Origin: Geobacter sp.
Lineage (GTDB): Bacteria; Desulfobacterota; Desulfuromonadia; Geobacterales; DSM-12255
Reading direction: 5' to 3'
DNA: 17,015 nucleotides
Assembly: GCA_012026855.1 (NCBI GenBank)
Contig: VEOV01000220.1
Span: 1-17,015, forward strand
The position numbers and the translations under genes are program-made. The notes under the pieces were generated by a model. The model worked only from the letters and a program-made list of their open reading frames with translations. It had not been told where the DNA came from and searched no databases. Positions 1 through 6,969 of this stretch are shown piece after piece; position 1 is the stretch's first letter, and each line of letters starts with the position of its first letter.

Positions 1-1131
1 GATGCCGGCGCCGGCCGCCGAGCGGTAGGTGGTGAGGGTACCGAAGTCGGGGGCAAAGTTATTGGCCGGGTCCTCGGTGGTGATGCGGCACTGGATGGCA
101 TAGCCGCGCATATCGATGGCGCTCTGGGAGGGAATGTTGATCTCCGGGTCGGAGAGTTTCAGCCCTTCGGCCACCAGGATCTGGTTCTGCACCAGGTTCC
201 GGCCGGTAATCAGCTCGGTGACGGTGTGCTCCACCTGGATACGCGGGTTCATCTCGATGAAGTAGTGGTTCCCCTCTTCATCCACCAGGAACTCGATGGT
301 GCCGGCGTTGCGGTAGCGCACGTGACCGGCGATTTTCAGGGCCGCGGTGCAGAGCTCCTCCCGCTGGGTCTGGGTGAGGCAGAGAGCCGGGGCAAACTCC
401 ACCACCTTCTGGTGGCGGCGCTGCACCGAACAGTCCCGCTCGAAGAAGTGCACCAGGTTGCCGTGGTTGTCCCCCAGCACCTGCACTTCAATATGCTTCG
501 GATTGATGATGTAGCGCTCCAGGAAAACCTCGGCATTGCCGAAAGATGCCTTTGCCTCGCTGGAGGCGCTGGCCAGTCCTTCCAGCAGCTCCTTCTTGTT
601 GTGGGCAACCCGCATGCCGCGGCCGCCGCCACCGGCAGAGGCCTTGATGATGATCGGGTAGCCGGCTTCCTTGGCAAACTTGAGAGCCTCCTCCTCCTTG
701 GTGATCGGGTCCTCTGTGCCGGGAACCACCTGTACCCCGGCGGCCATGGCGGCCTTGCGCCCGGCAACTTTGTCCCCCAGGGAACGCATCATGTCTGCAG
801 TGGGGCCGATGAAGGCAATACCGGCTGCTTCGCACTTCTCGGCAAAATCGGCATTCTCGGCCAGAAAGCCGTAGCCGGGGTGAATGGCGTCAACATCCGC
901 CTTCAGCGCCAGGGCAATGATCTCGTCCATCCCCAGGTAGGCGTCGATCGGCGCTTTCCCCTTGCCAATCAGATAGGCTTCATCGGCCTTGTAGCGGTGC
1001 AGCGAGAGTTTGTCCTCTTCCGAATAGATGGCAACAGTGCCGATACCGAGCTCGGTACAGGCGCGGAAGATACGGATCGCTATCTCGCCCCGGTTAGCCG
1101 CCATTATTTTTCTGAACTTTCTTTTCTGCAT
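1..1131 (-). CDS. pyc: Pyruvate carboxylase, N-terminal part (runs off the left edge)
   Basis: The 377 codons present encode the biotin carboxylase domain, which uses ATP and bicarbonate to carboxylate biotin. In the full enzyme the carboxyl group is passed to pyruvate to make oxaloacetate. Visible in the translation are an N-terminal AANRGEIAIR motif, IHPGYGFLAEN, the glycine-rich ATP-grasp loop GGGGRGMR near residues 167-174, and EMNPRIQVEH from about residue 293, which holds catalytic ATP-grasp residues. The phrases IGKGKAPIDAYLG and CRITTEDPANNFAPD are characteristic of pyruvate carboxylase rather than of acetyl-CoA carboxylase AccC. The usual protein is about 1150 residues, so roughly two thirds, including the carboxyltransferase and biotinyl domains, lie outside. 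The ATG at 1131 is preceded by a purine-rich ribosome site (AGGGGG) about 5 bases upstream. The gene is divergent from the prolyl isomerase gene. The domain call is secure. The symbol depends on the unseen remainder. Confidence 0.93.
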   Translation of the reverse strand, partial: MQKRKFRKIMAANRGEIAIRIFRACTELGIGTVAIYSEEDKLSLHRYKADEAYLIGKGKAPIDAYLGMDEIIALALKADVDAIHPGYGFLAENADFAEKCEAAGIAFIGPTADMMRSLGDKVAGRKAAMAAGVQVVPGTEDPITKEEEALKFAKEAGYPIIIKASAGGGGRGMRVAHNKKELLEGLASASSEAKASFGNAEVFLERYIINPKHIEVQVLGDNHGNLVHFFERDCSVQRRHQKVVEFAPALCLTQTQREELCTAALKIAGHVRYRNAGTIEFLVDEEGNHYFIEMNPRIQVEHTVTELITGRNLVQNQILVAEGLKLSDPEINIPSQSAIDMRGYAIQCRITTEDPANNFAPDFGTLTTYRSAAGAGI

Positions 1132-1242
1132 CAAAGACCCCCTGTTTTTATGGAAAATCAAACTGCTCAAGTGCGGTTAAATATTTAGGCAAAGTAAAAT
1201 TATTTAGTTATTTTAGACACTTAGACCGATTATGGAGAGTGC

Positions 1243-1271
1243 ATAGAAACAGATTCTCTTCCGGATGTCAA
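1243..1271 (-). promoter_or_regulatory. Possible pyc promoter
   Basis: On the minus strand a perfect TTGACA (1271-1266) lies 17 bases upstream of TTCTAT (1248-1243), a poor -10 match. The rest of the region 1132-1240 is AT-rich and offers several weak -10-like hexamers without a good -35. The -35 match is seen directly. Promoter function is inference. Confidence 0.3.
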
Positions 1272-1301
1272 CAAGGAGTTTGAACGGACCAGACTCTTTT
1301 T

Positions 1302-1331
1302 TTTACATATGGACGGATTATATGTTAAAAT
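1302..1331 (+). promoter_or_regulatory. Sigma-70-type promoter of the prolyl isomerase gene
   Basis: TTTACA (1302-1307) and TAAAAT (1326-1331) are separated by 18 bases, each matching five of six consensus positions. The predicted transcript would begin near 1338, about 34 bases before the ATG at 1372. The promoter overlaps the upstream in-frame ATG at 1309, which argues that translation does not begin there. Confidence 0.65.
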
Positions 1332-1371
1332 CGGCAATCAATCTCAAATAAGGCAAGGAGAAAAATTACCG

Positions 1372-2388
1372 ATGAAGCTACGTCAGACAATTTCAGCCCT
1401 TACATTTGCATCTCTTTGTGCGCTGGGAATATGCACCACTGCCTTGGCAGCCGATGCGCCGGTTGCCAAGGATGAGGCCAAAGCAGTCAAGCCTGCAGTT
1501 GACCCGCAAGCTCCTGTGGCAGCAGTAGGTAAAACCGTGATTACCCGGGGTGAGTTGGAGCGAGCGTTCAATGTCCTGGCTGCCCAGAACCGGATTCAGC
1601 CGGGGAGTACCCCGGAAGAGCAGAAGAAAGCCCAGCTGGCAGCGCTTGATCAGCTTATTTATGCAGAGCTGATGTACCAGGAGGGGCTGAAGGCGACTCC
1701 TGCAGACCTGGAAAAGCAGGTGGACTTCAAGATGGCGCAGAATAAAGGGAAGTTCAACAGTCCGGCAGACTTTGAGTCAGCTCTCAAGGAATCCGGCATG
1801 ACCGAGAAGGAGCTGGCCGAAATAAGCCGCAAGGATATCGTCATCAGCTACTATATTGATACGAAGATTGCTCCAACCATCAAGGTAAGTGACGATGATA
1901 TCAAGAAATTCTATGACGAAAACAGGGACAGGCTGGGCGAGGAGCCGCAGATCAAGGCGAGCCATATCCTGATTGGCGTAGATGCCGCGGCCACTCCGGA
2001 AGTGAAGGCAAAGGCCAAGGAGAAGGCAGAGGCCATTTTGGCACAACTCGCGGCAGGCAAGGATTTTGCCGAAGCTGCCAAGACAAGTTCAACCTGCCCA
2101 AGCAAGGAGCAGGGGGGAGACCTCGGTTTCTTCGGCAAGGGGCAGATGGTGCCGGAGTTCGAGCAGGCAGCCTTCGCTCTGAAGCCGGGTGAAATGAGCG
2201 GTGTAGTGGAGACCCAGTTCGGTTACCACATCATCAAGGTGACCGACAAAAAGGGTGGTGCAACTCCGAAGCTTGAGGAGTTGAAAGAGAAGATTGCTAA
2301 CTTCCTCAAGGGGCAAAAGACCCAGAAGGCGGTTTTTGACTATGTGACCAACCTGAAAAAAGAAGCCAAGGTTGAGATTATGCTGTAA
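1372..2388 (+). CDS. Exported parvulin-type peptidyl-prolyl cis-trans isomerase (PpiC/PrsA/SurA-like)
   Basis: This 338-residue protein is predicted to catalyse isomerisation of prolyl bonds and assist folding of exported proteins in the periplasm. Residues 1-26 form a typical Sec signal peptide (basic start, hydrophobic core, ALA cleavage site before ADAP) with no lipobox cysteine. A helical SurA-N-like chaperone segment follows, with the AAVGKTVITRGELERAF phrase near the start and many charged helices. The parvulin catalytic domain spans about 194-291, with KASHIL at its start, the GGDLGFF and MVPEFEQAAF motifs, and GYHIIKV at its end. The ATG at 1372 was chosen because AAGGAG lies 11 bases upstream, the signal peptide begins there, and the earlier in-frame ATG at 1309 falls inside the predicted promoter. 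A strong terminator follows, so the gene is probably monocistronic. The fold and reaction are confident. Client proteins are unknown. Confidence 0.92.
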   Translation: MKLRQTISALTFASLCALGICTTALAADAPVAKDEAKAVKPAVDPQAPVAAVGKTVITRGELERAFNVLAAQNRIQPGSTPEEQKKAQLAALDQLIYAELMYQEGLKATPADLEKQVDFKMAQNKGKFNSPADFESALKESGMTEKELAEISRKDIVISYYIDTKIAPTIKVSDDDIKKFYDENRDRLGEEPQIKASHILIGVDAAATPEVKAKAKEKAEAILAQLAAGKDFAEAAKTSSTCPSKEQGGDLGFFGKGQMVPEFEQAAFALKPGEMSGVVETQFGYHIIKVTDKKGGATPKLEELKEKIANFLKGQKTQKAVFDYVTNLKKEAKVEIML

Positions 2389-2409
2389 CTCCAACCGGCA
2401 TTTTGACGC

Positions 2410-2446
2410 AAAGAGCCCGGAGGTGTCCCCTCCGGGCTCTTTTTTT
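2410..2446 (+). terminator. Rho-independent terminator after the prolyl isomerase gene
   Basis: A perfect 14-bp stem pairs 2410-2423 with 2429-2442 around a five-base loop, and the T run extends to 2446. It sits 21 bases past the stop codon. On the opposite strand, where ferritin transcripts arrive, the stem is not followed by a good T run, so termination there would be weaker. Confidence 0.92.
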
Positions 2447-2468
2447 ATCCAGCATGGCAGGGTTTCTT

Positions 2469-2978
2469 TCAGATAACTGCCGGCGGCACAAACACCCTGG
2501 TTCCCAGCTCGTTATCGAGCATGAGCTGGCCATAGCCGTTGTCACCAATCAGTTTCAGCTTGCCGATGATCTCCCGGTCATTTTCCTCTTCTTCGATCTG
2601 TTCGGTAACAAACCACTGCAGGAAAATCTGTGTGGCGTGATCCTTCTCCTTCACTGCCTGCTCGGTCAGGTCGTTGATGCATCTGGTAATGAACTGCTCA
2701 TGTTTCAGGGTCTCTTCAAAGAAGTGCAGCAGCGACTTGAAACTGCTGGCCGGCTTTGCCATCTTGTCGACGATGGCCTGGGCTCCCTGACTGTTGATGT
2801 AATTGTAGAATTTGGTGAAGTGAACCATCTCCTCCTGATACTGGACATTGAACCAGTTGGCACTCCCCTTGTAACCCATTTCGTTGGCAGCTGCGGACAT
2901 GTTGAGATAGAGATAGGCTGAAAAAAGCTCTGTATTCATATGCTTGTTGAGTGCTGCATAAACAGTTTTGGAAAGCAT
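2469..2978 (-). CDS. ftn: Bacterial non-haem ferritin
   Basis: The 169-residue product is a FtnA-type ferritin that oxidises Fe(II) and stores it as a mineral inside a 24-subunit cytoplasmic shell. The ferroxidase ligands fall at the same numbers as in E. coli FtnA: E17, E50, H53, E94, Q127 and E130. The stretch YQEEMVHFTKFYNYI contains E50 and H53. Length is normal for the family, and no haem-binding methionine typical of bacterioferritin was evident. The ATG at 2978 is chosen because AAGGAGGA lies 9 bases upstream and a strong promoter at 3018-3046 would be inside any longer reading frame. The gene converges on the prolyl isomerase gene and diverges from a second ferritin-fold gene, which suggests a locus for iron or oxygen stress. 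No convincing Fur box was seen. Confidence 0.95.
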   Translation of the reverse strand: MLSKTVYAALNKHMNTELFSAYLYLNMSAAANEMGYKGSANWFNVQYQEEMVHFTKFYNYINSQGAQAIVDKMAKPASSFKSLLHFFEETLKHEQFITRCINDLTEQAVKEKDHATQIFLQWFVTEQIEEEENDREIIGKLKLIGDNGYGQLMLDNELGTRVFVPPAVI

Positions 2979-3017
2979 AACCGTAAATCCTCCTTGGTAA
3001 TGAATATCTTGACCCTC

Positions 3018-3046
3018 AGTATAGCGCACGGCAGGAAGAATGCCAA
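3018..3046 (-). promoter_or_regulatory. Strong sigma-70-type promoter of ferritin
   Basis: On the minus strand TTGGCA (3046-3041) is followed after exactly 17 bases by TATACT (3023-3018), each a five-of-six match to consensus. The implied start of transcription is near 3011, giving a leader of about 33 bases that contains the AAGGAGGA ribosome site. Confidence 0.72.
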
Positions 3047-3093
3047 ACGGTCAGATTAATTTTGACTGGTTGTGGCCCATGGCCTGATCCTTA

Positions 3094-3122
3094 TTGGAAA
3101 AATGTTGCAAAAATGATAGTAT
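3094..3122 (+). promoter_or_regulatory. Possible promoter of the ferritin-fold gene at 3175
   Basis: TTGGAA (3094-3099) and TAGTAT (3117-3122) are 17 bases apart, each matching four of six consensus positions. An overlapping alternative uses TTGCAA (3105-3110) as the -35 element. Either would place the start of transcription before the preferred GTG start at 3175 and inside the longer frame that begins with TTG at 3094. Confidence 0.35.
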
Positions 3123-3174
3123 TTATACATGTCATGAAGTGGTGCAGGGCTGTATGGCCCTGAAGGAGGTCTTT

Positions 3175-3660
3175 GTGAACATCATCGAATGCACCATAAA
3201 AATGAGGCGGGAGGCGCAGGCAAACTATGCCAACCTCTCAATGGCAACAGAAAGCAGGGAGATGCAAAGACTGTTTGCCCTGCTGGCAGCGGCAGAAGAT
3301 GAGCATATCGACAAGCTGCTGGCAATAAATGAAGAGTTTGTGCATCTGGAGCCGGTTGAATCCGGCCTGCAGGGGAGCGTCTGTGTTTATCACCCGAGCA
3401 TAGATTTTAGCAATCCGGGTAAAGATCTCAGGAATGATCCTGACGCCTATGCCCATGTTCTGCAGGAGGAGGAAGAAACCATTGAATTCTTCGACAGGCT
3501 GGTTGCCCAGGCAAAGAATGACCCCATGAGGAAAGTCTGTGAAATCGCTGCTGCAAAAGAACGGGAACATCTGCAGATGGTGGAGAACATCTACTCGTTT
3601 GTTGAAGAGCCGCGCACATTTCTTGAATGGGGTGAGTTCAGCAACATGCGGGCTCTCTAG
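3175..3660 (+). CDS. Ferritin-fold (rubrerythrin-like) diiron protein
   Basis: The 161-residue product has the spacing of a four-helix diiron carboxylate protein. It shows E13 in a RREAQANY helix, E41xxH44 in AAEDEHIDKL, a glutamate-rich helix around E98-E101, and E129xxH132 in AKEREHLQMV. It lacks the C-terminal rubredoxin domain of classical rubrerythrin and ends in an aromatic tail (FLEWGEFSN). Likely roles are peroxide or iron handling in the cytoplasm, but the substrate cannot be read from sequence. The GTG at 3175 is preferred because AAGGAGG ends 5 bases upstream. ATG at 3154 and TTG at 3094 are in-frame alternatives that add a cysteine-containing N-terminus. It is divergent from ferritin and only 20 bases from the following small gene, so those two may share a transcript. 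Confidence 0.85.
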   Translation: MNIIECTIKMRREAQANYANLSMATESREMQRLFALLAAAEDEHIDKLLAINEEFVHLEPVESGLQGSVCVYHPSIDFSNPGKDLRNDPDAYAHVLQEEEETIEFFDRLVAQAKNDPMRKVCEIAAAKEREHLQMVENIYSFVEEPRTFLEWGEFSNMRAL

Positions 3661-3680
3661 CCAGAGGCGGGAGGACAGTC

Positions 3681-3887
3681 ATGAATTCCGGGAAATTTTC
3701 ACAGGTATGTTACCGTACTGAGCAGCGTGAGGAAGCAATTCTCCTGCGCAACACGAAGAACGGCAAGGCTGGCTACAGTTTCGGCTGTACCGAAGCAGGA
3801 GAGACCGTGCAGGTAAGGCTTGTTGACGGCACTCTTGATTCCTGGCCGCGCAATGAGTGTACGGAAGCAAGTTCACGCTCATGGTAA
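3681..3887 (+). CDS. Small protein of unknown function (68 residues)
   Basis: An ATG at 3681 preceded by GGGAGGA about 7 bases upstream opens a 68-residue frame, 20 bases after the ferritin-fold gene. The product is soluble and polar, has no signal peptide or membrane segment, and carries three cysteines. Its middle reads like a small beta-barrel, with GYSFGC, then AGETVQVRLVDGTLDSWPRNEC. It resembles short Geobacter hypothetical proteins as I remember them, but I cannot assign a family or function. Reasons to believe it is real are the good ribosome site, the position in line with the upstream gene and the coding-like composition. It could be a chance frame. Confidence 0.55.
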   Translation: MNSGKFSQVCYRTEQREEAILLRNTKNGKAGYSFGCTEAGETVQVRLVDGTLDSWPRNECTEASSRSW

Positions 3888-3916
3888 GCGGGTTGAGAGT
3901 TGTCAGCTTGAGGTTT

Positions 3917-3948
3917 TGGCATGCAGCGGTAGTGATCTGCCATGCAGC
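3917..3948. repeat. Pair of 11-base direct repeats upstream of the response regulator gene
   Basis: TGGCATGCAGC (3917-3927) and TGCCATGCAGC (3938-3948) match at ten of eleven positions and are offset by exactly 21 bases, two turns of the helix. They end 13 bases before a candidate -35 element (TTGCCA, 3962-3967). The repeats are seen directly. A role as protein-binding sites is inference. Confidence 0.45.
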
Positions 3949-3961
3949 CAGTCCCTTCCCC

Positions 3962-3992
3962 TTGCCATCATCTGCAGAACCATGTTAATAAT
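3962..3992 (+). promoter_or_regulatory. Possible promoter of the response regulator gene
   Basis: TTGCCA (3962-3967, five of six matches) is followed 18 or 19 bases later by TAATAA/AATAAT within 3986-3992. The -10 is modest. The start codon at 4027 lies about 35 bases downstream. No sigma-54 element with correct GG/GC spacing was found here. Confidence 0.35.
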
Positions 3993-4026
3993 CCTTCAGT
4001 AACCTTTGCCGGTAAGCGGAGATGAA

Positions 4027-5403
4027 ATGAAGGATAAACCATCCATTCTGCTGATTGATGACGAGGATGGCAGTCGTCAGGCGCTGCAGCTCCTGTTAAA
4101 GGGAAGTTATGCCGTAACCGGCGTGGCAAGCGGTCAGGAGGCCAGGGAGAAACTTGACACCGAGACCTTCGACATTGTCATTACAGACTTGCGCCTGCCT
4201 GACTGCAGCGGTATTGACCTCCTGAAGCACATCAAGGGGTATCACCCGGCAACAGAGGTTGTGCTGATCACCGGTCATGCTTCTGCCGAGAGTGCCGTGA
4301 GTGCCATGAAAGAGGGGGCATTCGACTATATTACCAAACCCCTGAATATGGACGAGTTGCGGATGATTCTGGTTAAGGCCCAGGAGAAACGGCAACTGCT
4401 CACAGAAAACAGCTACCTCAAAGACCAGTTGCGGGATAAGTTCGGCTTTGCCAATATTATCGGCAACTCACCCGCCATGCAGAACCTCTTTGCGCTGATG
4501 CAACGGATAATCAGGACCGATTCAACCGTGTTGATCTCCGGAGAGTCAGGTACCGGCAAGGAGATTGTCGCCAAGGCGATCCACTTTAACAGCCCGAGGC
4601 AGGACAAACCCTTCGTTGCAGTGCATTGCGGTGCGATTCCGGAAAATCTCCTGGAAAGTGAGCTGTTCGGCCATGCCAAGGGGGCCTTCACCGGCGCTCA
4701 CCGGGAGAAGGTGGGCAAGTTCGAGAGCGCCAACGGCGGTACTATTTTCCTGGATGAGATCGGCACCATGCCGCTACATCTGCAGATAAAGCTGCTGCGA
4801 GTGCTGCAGGAGCAGGAGGTGGAGCGGGTCGGCTCAAATTCGACCATCAAGCTTGATGTCCGGGTGATTGCCGCTACCAATCTGTCCCTGGAGAGTGAAG
4901 TCAGAAACGGGCGTTTTCGTGAGGATCTCTTCTATCGTCTGAACGTTATTCCCTTGCTGGTGCCACCTTTGCGGGAGCGGAAGCAGGATATCGTGCCGCT
5001 GATCAGGCACTTTCTGGCAAGATACTGCGCCGAGATGAAGCGTGAGTCGATGACCATAAGCATGCAGGCCGTCGAGGCGCTTGAGCTTTACGACTGGCCG
5101 GGCAATGTCCGTGAGTTGGAAAACAGTGTCGAGCGCCTGGTGGCACTCACTGATGGGGAGTTGATCGGACTTCAGGATCTTCCTTCGGGGATAAGTCATT
5201 TGGTCAGCAGTGCAGCGCCCCAGCCTTTCAGGATGACCATGGATGGGGTCAATCTGCCGGAAACCGTCAGTGCCATGGAGCGGCAGATGATCAGCGAAGC
5301 CCTTGCCCTGGTGGCAGGGGTTAAGTCAAAGGCGGCCGAGCTGCTCAGAATCAACCGGACGACGCTGGTGGAGAAGATGATGCGGCTCGGCATGGAAGGC
5401 TAG
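4027..5403 (+). CDS. Sigma-54-dependent NtrC-family response regulator
   Basis: The 458-residue product has the full three-domain layout. An N-terminal receiver (about 1-120) has the acidic pair D11/D12, the phospho-acceptor D54 in VITDLRLPDCSG, T82 and K104. The central AAA+ sigma-54 activation domain (about 143-375) has Walker A GESGTGKE (172-179), the sigma-54 contact loop GAFTGA (219-224), Walker B FLDEIG, and WPGNVREL near its end. A short Fis-type helix-turn-helix is at the C-terminus (AGVKSKAAELLRINRTTL). It should activate sigma-54 promoters when phosphorylated. The ATG at 4027 was preferred over the in-frame TTG at 4006 because GGAGA precedes it closely and the receiver begins immediately. 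No histidine kinase lies beside it, so signal and targets are unknown. It converges on the thioesterase gene with a 2-base gap. Confidence 0.94.
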   Translation: MKDKPSILLIDDEDGSRQALQLLLKGSYAVTGVASGQEAREKLDTETFDIVITDLRLPDCSGIDLLKHIKGYHPATEVVLITGHASAESAVSAMKEGAFDYITKPLNMDELRMILVKAQEKRQLLTENSYLKDQLRDKFGFANIIGNSPAMQNLFALMQRIIRTDSTVLISGESGTGKEIVAKAIHFNSPRQDKPFVAVHCGAIPENLLESELFGHAKGAFTGAHREKVGKFESANGGTIFLDEIGTMPLHLQIKLLRVLQEQEVERVGSNSTIKLDVRVIAATNLSLESEVRNGRFREDLFYRLNVIPLLVPPLRERKQDIVPLIRHFLARYCAEMKRESMTISMQAVEALELYDWPGNVRELENSVERLVALTDGELIGLQDLPSGISHLVSSAAPQPFRMTMDGVNLPETVSAMERQMISEALALVAGVKSKAAELLRINRTTLVEKMMRLGMEG

Positions 5404-5405
5404 CA

Positions 5406-5912
5406 TCAGATTGTAATCTCCACAGGATCCCCTTCCTCAGCAGTTACTTCCCAATCAAGTTCCGACAGACCGGATTCAGCAATCCTGTCAAGGGGGACTT
5501 TCATGTACTTCCCTCTGGCGGTTACAGCCACTTCGCCGTCAGGCAGCAGAATCTCGCCTGTGCCGGAAAATATCCGTTTGCCATCCTCGGTTATCCTGCC
5601 GACCACTTTCAGTGCGACGCCAAGGGGCACAGGCTTCTTGTAGGAGACGCTGAAATCGAGGGTCACACCCCACACCTGATCCTCGTTGCCGATCATGATT
5701 GCCCTGCCGATGGTTTCGTCCAGGATGGTAGCGGCTATGCCGCCGTGCATCCTGCCGGGGTAGCTCTGGTGCTGTTCCTGCGGGGTAAAGACCGCCACGA
5801 GGGAGTCCCCTTCGATTTCATAGAAAGAAGCCTGCAAGCCGGCAGGGTTATTCAAGCCGCAGACGAAACACATCCTTGAATTATGCTGTTTCCTGGTTAC
5901 TTTTTTTGCCAT
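5406..5912 (-). CDS. Hotdog-fold thioesterase, PaaI-like
   Basis: The 168-residue protein has the PaaI/4HBT pattern. HGGIAATILDETIG (H56, D65, E66) forms the active-site loop and central hotdog helix, followed by the strands VTLDFSVSYKKPVPLG and ALKVVGRITEDGKRIFSGTGEI. Family members hydrolyse acyl- or aryl-CoA thioesters. The substrate here is not determinable. The N-terminus has CFVCG with NNPAGL (C15, C18), a feature common in one subgroup of these proteins. ATG at 5912 is preferred over TTG at 5918 because the only purine-rich ribosome site (GAGAG, 5923-5919) sits 6 bases upstream of 5912 and directly abuts 5918. The gene stops 2 bases from the end of the convergent regulator gene and diverges from the transglutaminase-like gene. 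Confidence 0.86.
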   Translation of the reverse strand: MAKKVTRKQHNSRMCFVCGLNNPAGLQASFYEIEGDSLVAVFTPQEQHQSYPGRMHGGIAATILDETIGRAIMIGNEDQVWGVTLDFSVSYKKPVPLGVALKVVGRITEDGKRIFSGTGEILLPDGEVAVTARGKYMKVPLDRIAESGLSELDWEVTAEEGDPVEITI

Positions 5913-5923
5913 CTTCAACTCTC

Positions 5924-5951
5924 TTGCTTTTTGGATTAAGGCATTTATAAT
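5924..5951 (+). promoter_or_regulatory. Promoter candidate for the transglutaminase-like/DUF350 operon
   Basis: A perfect TATAAT (5946-5951) lies 16 bases after TTGCTT (5924-5929), a weak -35. The start of transcription would be near 5958, about 46 bases before the ATG at 6004. The AT core also reads TTATAA on the minus strand, so it might serve both divergent genes, although no good minus-strand -35 was seen. Confidence 0.5.
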
Positions 5952-6003
5952 CAGGAATTCCTACTCCATTTGACCTCCAATTACAACCCTATTCCGGAGC
6001 GGT

Positions 6004-6954
6004 ATGGGCAACAGCTGCAGTTCACATCCGGTAAACAGGCTGAATCTTTACCTCCTCGGGGTGATGATTCTTGCTCTGTTGGCCATTTCCGTCGCAATAG
6101 CTGCGCCCAAGCCATCTGCCCACCAGAAGATCAAGGAGTCTGGCGGGCATCTGTCGGCTGAATACGGTTTTTTGAATTTCAACAGCGACCAGCTGAGCCT
6201 GAATTTTTCCATTCCTGTCAGGGAGCTTGCCGCCTACCGCCATGAATACGGCTATACTGCCGCAGAGCGGGCTGCCATCGACCAGTGGCAGAAGCGGGCG
6301 ATTGAAGAGGCCTATCAAACTGCGGTCAGGAACCGTCAGGGGCAGGAGGAGCTTAACCGCGCCGGCGAAAAGATCAGTGCCGAGTACAGGTCAAGACTCA
6401 ACAACTTCTTCCGGTCGCGCGGCTTCAAACTCAGTGACGGGAATGTCCTGATGGCGGATATTCCGGAAATAGTGCAGCGGAATGTCAAGCGGGTCAAACC
6501 GGTTGCGCTCAGTCTGAACAGCGCCGCGGAAAAGCTGGGCTATGATTCGGACAGCATTATTGCTGCTGCGCTCTCGTTTATCCAGACAGCCGTGCAGTAT
6601 GAAAATGTACCGTTGACAGTCAAGGGGCGGCAGACCGGCGGGGTCTACCCGCCGCTGGAAACCCTTGCCCTCGGCAAGGGGGACTGCGATACCAAGGCTG
6701 CTCTGCTTGCCTCTATCCTGCTCAACTGGAACAGGATAAAGATTGTCGGTGTGGGGGTGCCTAATCACTATCTCATGGGGGTGTTACGCAACCCTGCCAA
6801 AGGGGATGCCTTTGTGGAGTACAGGGGCGCCCGCTATGTGCTGATGGAGCCGGCCGGGCCGGGCTGGCTGCCGCCCGGAACGGTTGACAGAAAGACGCTG
6901 TCGCTGCTCAATGCGGCTGACAATGTCAGGATCGAGCCGTTTTCGGCAAACTAG
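6004..6954 (+). CDS. Exported transglutaminase-like (papain-fold) protein
   Basis: The 316-residue product begins with a short polar segment and one hydrophobic stretch (about 14-34, LNLYLLGVMILALLAISVAIAA), either a cleaved signal peptide or a membrane anchor. The body should therefore be periplasmic. A helical, charged middle precedes a transglutaminase-like core. The core has GKGDCDTKAALLASIL with nucleophile candidate C228, VPNHYLMGV with H255, and YVLMEPAGPGWLPPG with E282 where the third triad residue, usually Asp, is expected. Such domains act as amidases, proteases or cross-linkers. The actual reaction is unknown. GGAG sits 4 bases before the ATG at 6004. An in-frame ATG at 6064 would shorten the N-terminus to the hydrophobic segment. 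It is followed after 15 bases by the DUF350-type gene, so the two products probably work together at the inner membrane. Confidence 0.8.
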   Translation: MGNSCSSHPVNRLNLYLLGVMILALLAISVAIAAPKPSAHQKIKESGGHLSAEYGFLNFNSDQLSLNFSIPVRELAAYRHEYGYTAAERAAIDQWQKRAIEEAYQTAVRNRQGQEELNRAGEKISAEYRSRLNNFFRSRGFKLSDGNVLMADIPEIVQRNVKRVKPVALSLNSAAEKLGYDSDSIIAAALSFIQTAVQYENVPLTVKGRQTGGVYPPLETLALGKGDCDTKAALLASILLNWNRIKIVGVGVPNHYLMGVLRNPAKGDAFVEYRGARYVLMEPAGPGWLPPGTVDRKTLSLLNAADNVRIEPFSAN

Positions 6955-6969
6955 AACAAGGAGCTATAC

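Noticed and set aside
226..1188. Long plus-strand open frame opposite pyruvate carboxylase
   Set aside because: It is the antisense shadow of the biotin carboxylase domain, which has conserved motifs throughout. The shadow translation shows none.
1309..1371. N-terminal extension of the prolyl isomerase from the ATG at 1309
   Set aside because: The extension lies over the predicted -10 element and precedes a complete signal peptide with its own ribosome site at 1372.
2979..3029. N-terminal extension of ferritin to 3029
   Set aside because: It runs through the strong promoter and the ribosome site, and the ligand numbering matches E. coli FtnA only from the ATG at 2978.
3094..3174. TTG start at 3094 for the ferritin-fold gene
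   Set aside because: There is no ribosome site before it, it overlaps candidate promoter elements, and a near-ideal site precedes the GTG at 3175. ATG at 3154 remains a minor alternative.
3883..4019. GGTAAGCGG repeated at 3883 and 4011
   Set aside because: Nine bases, unequal context and no phasing. The first copy overlaps the end of the small gene. Likely coincidence.
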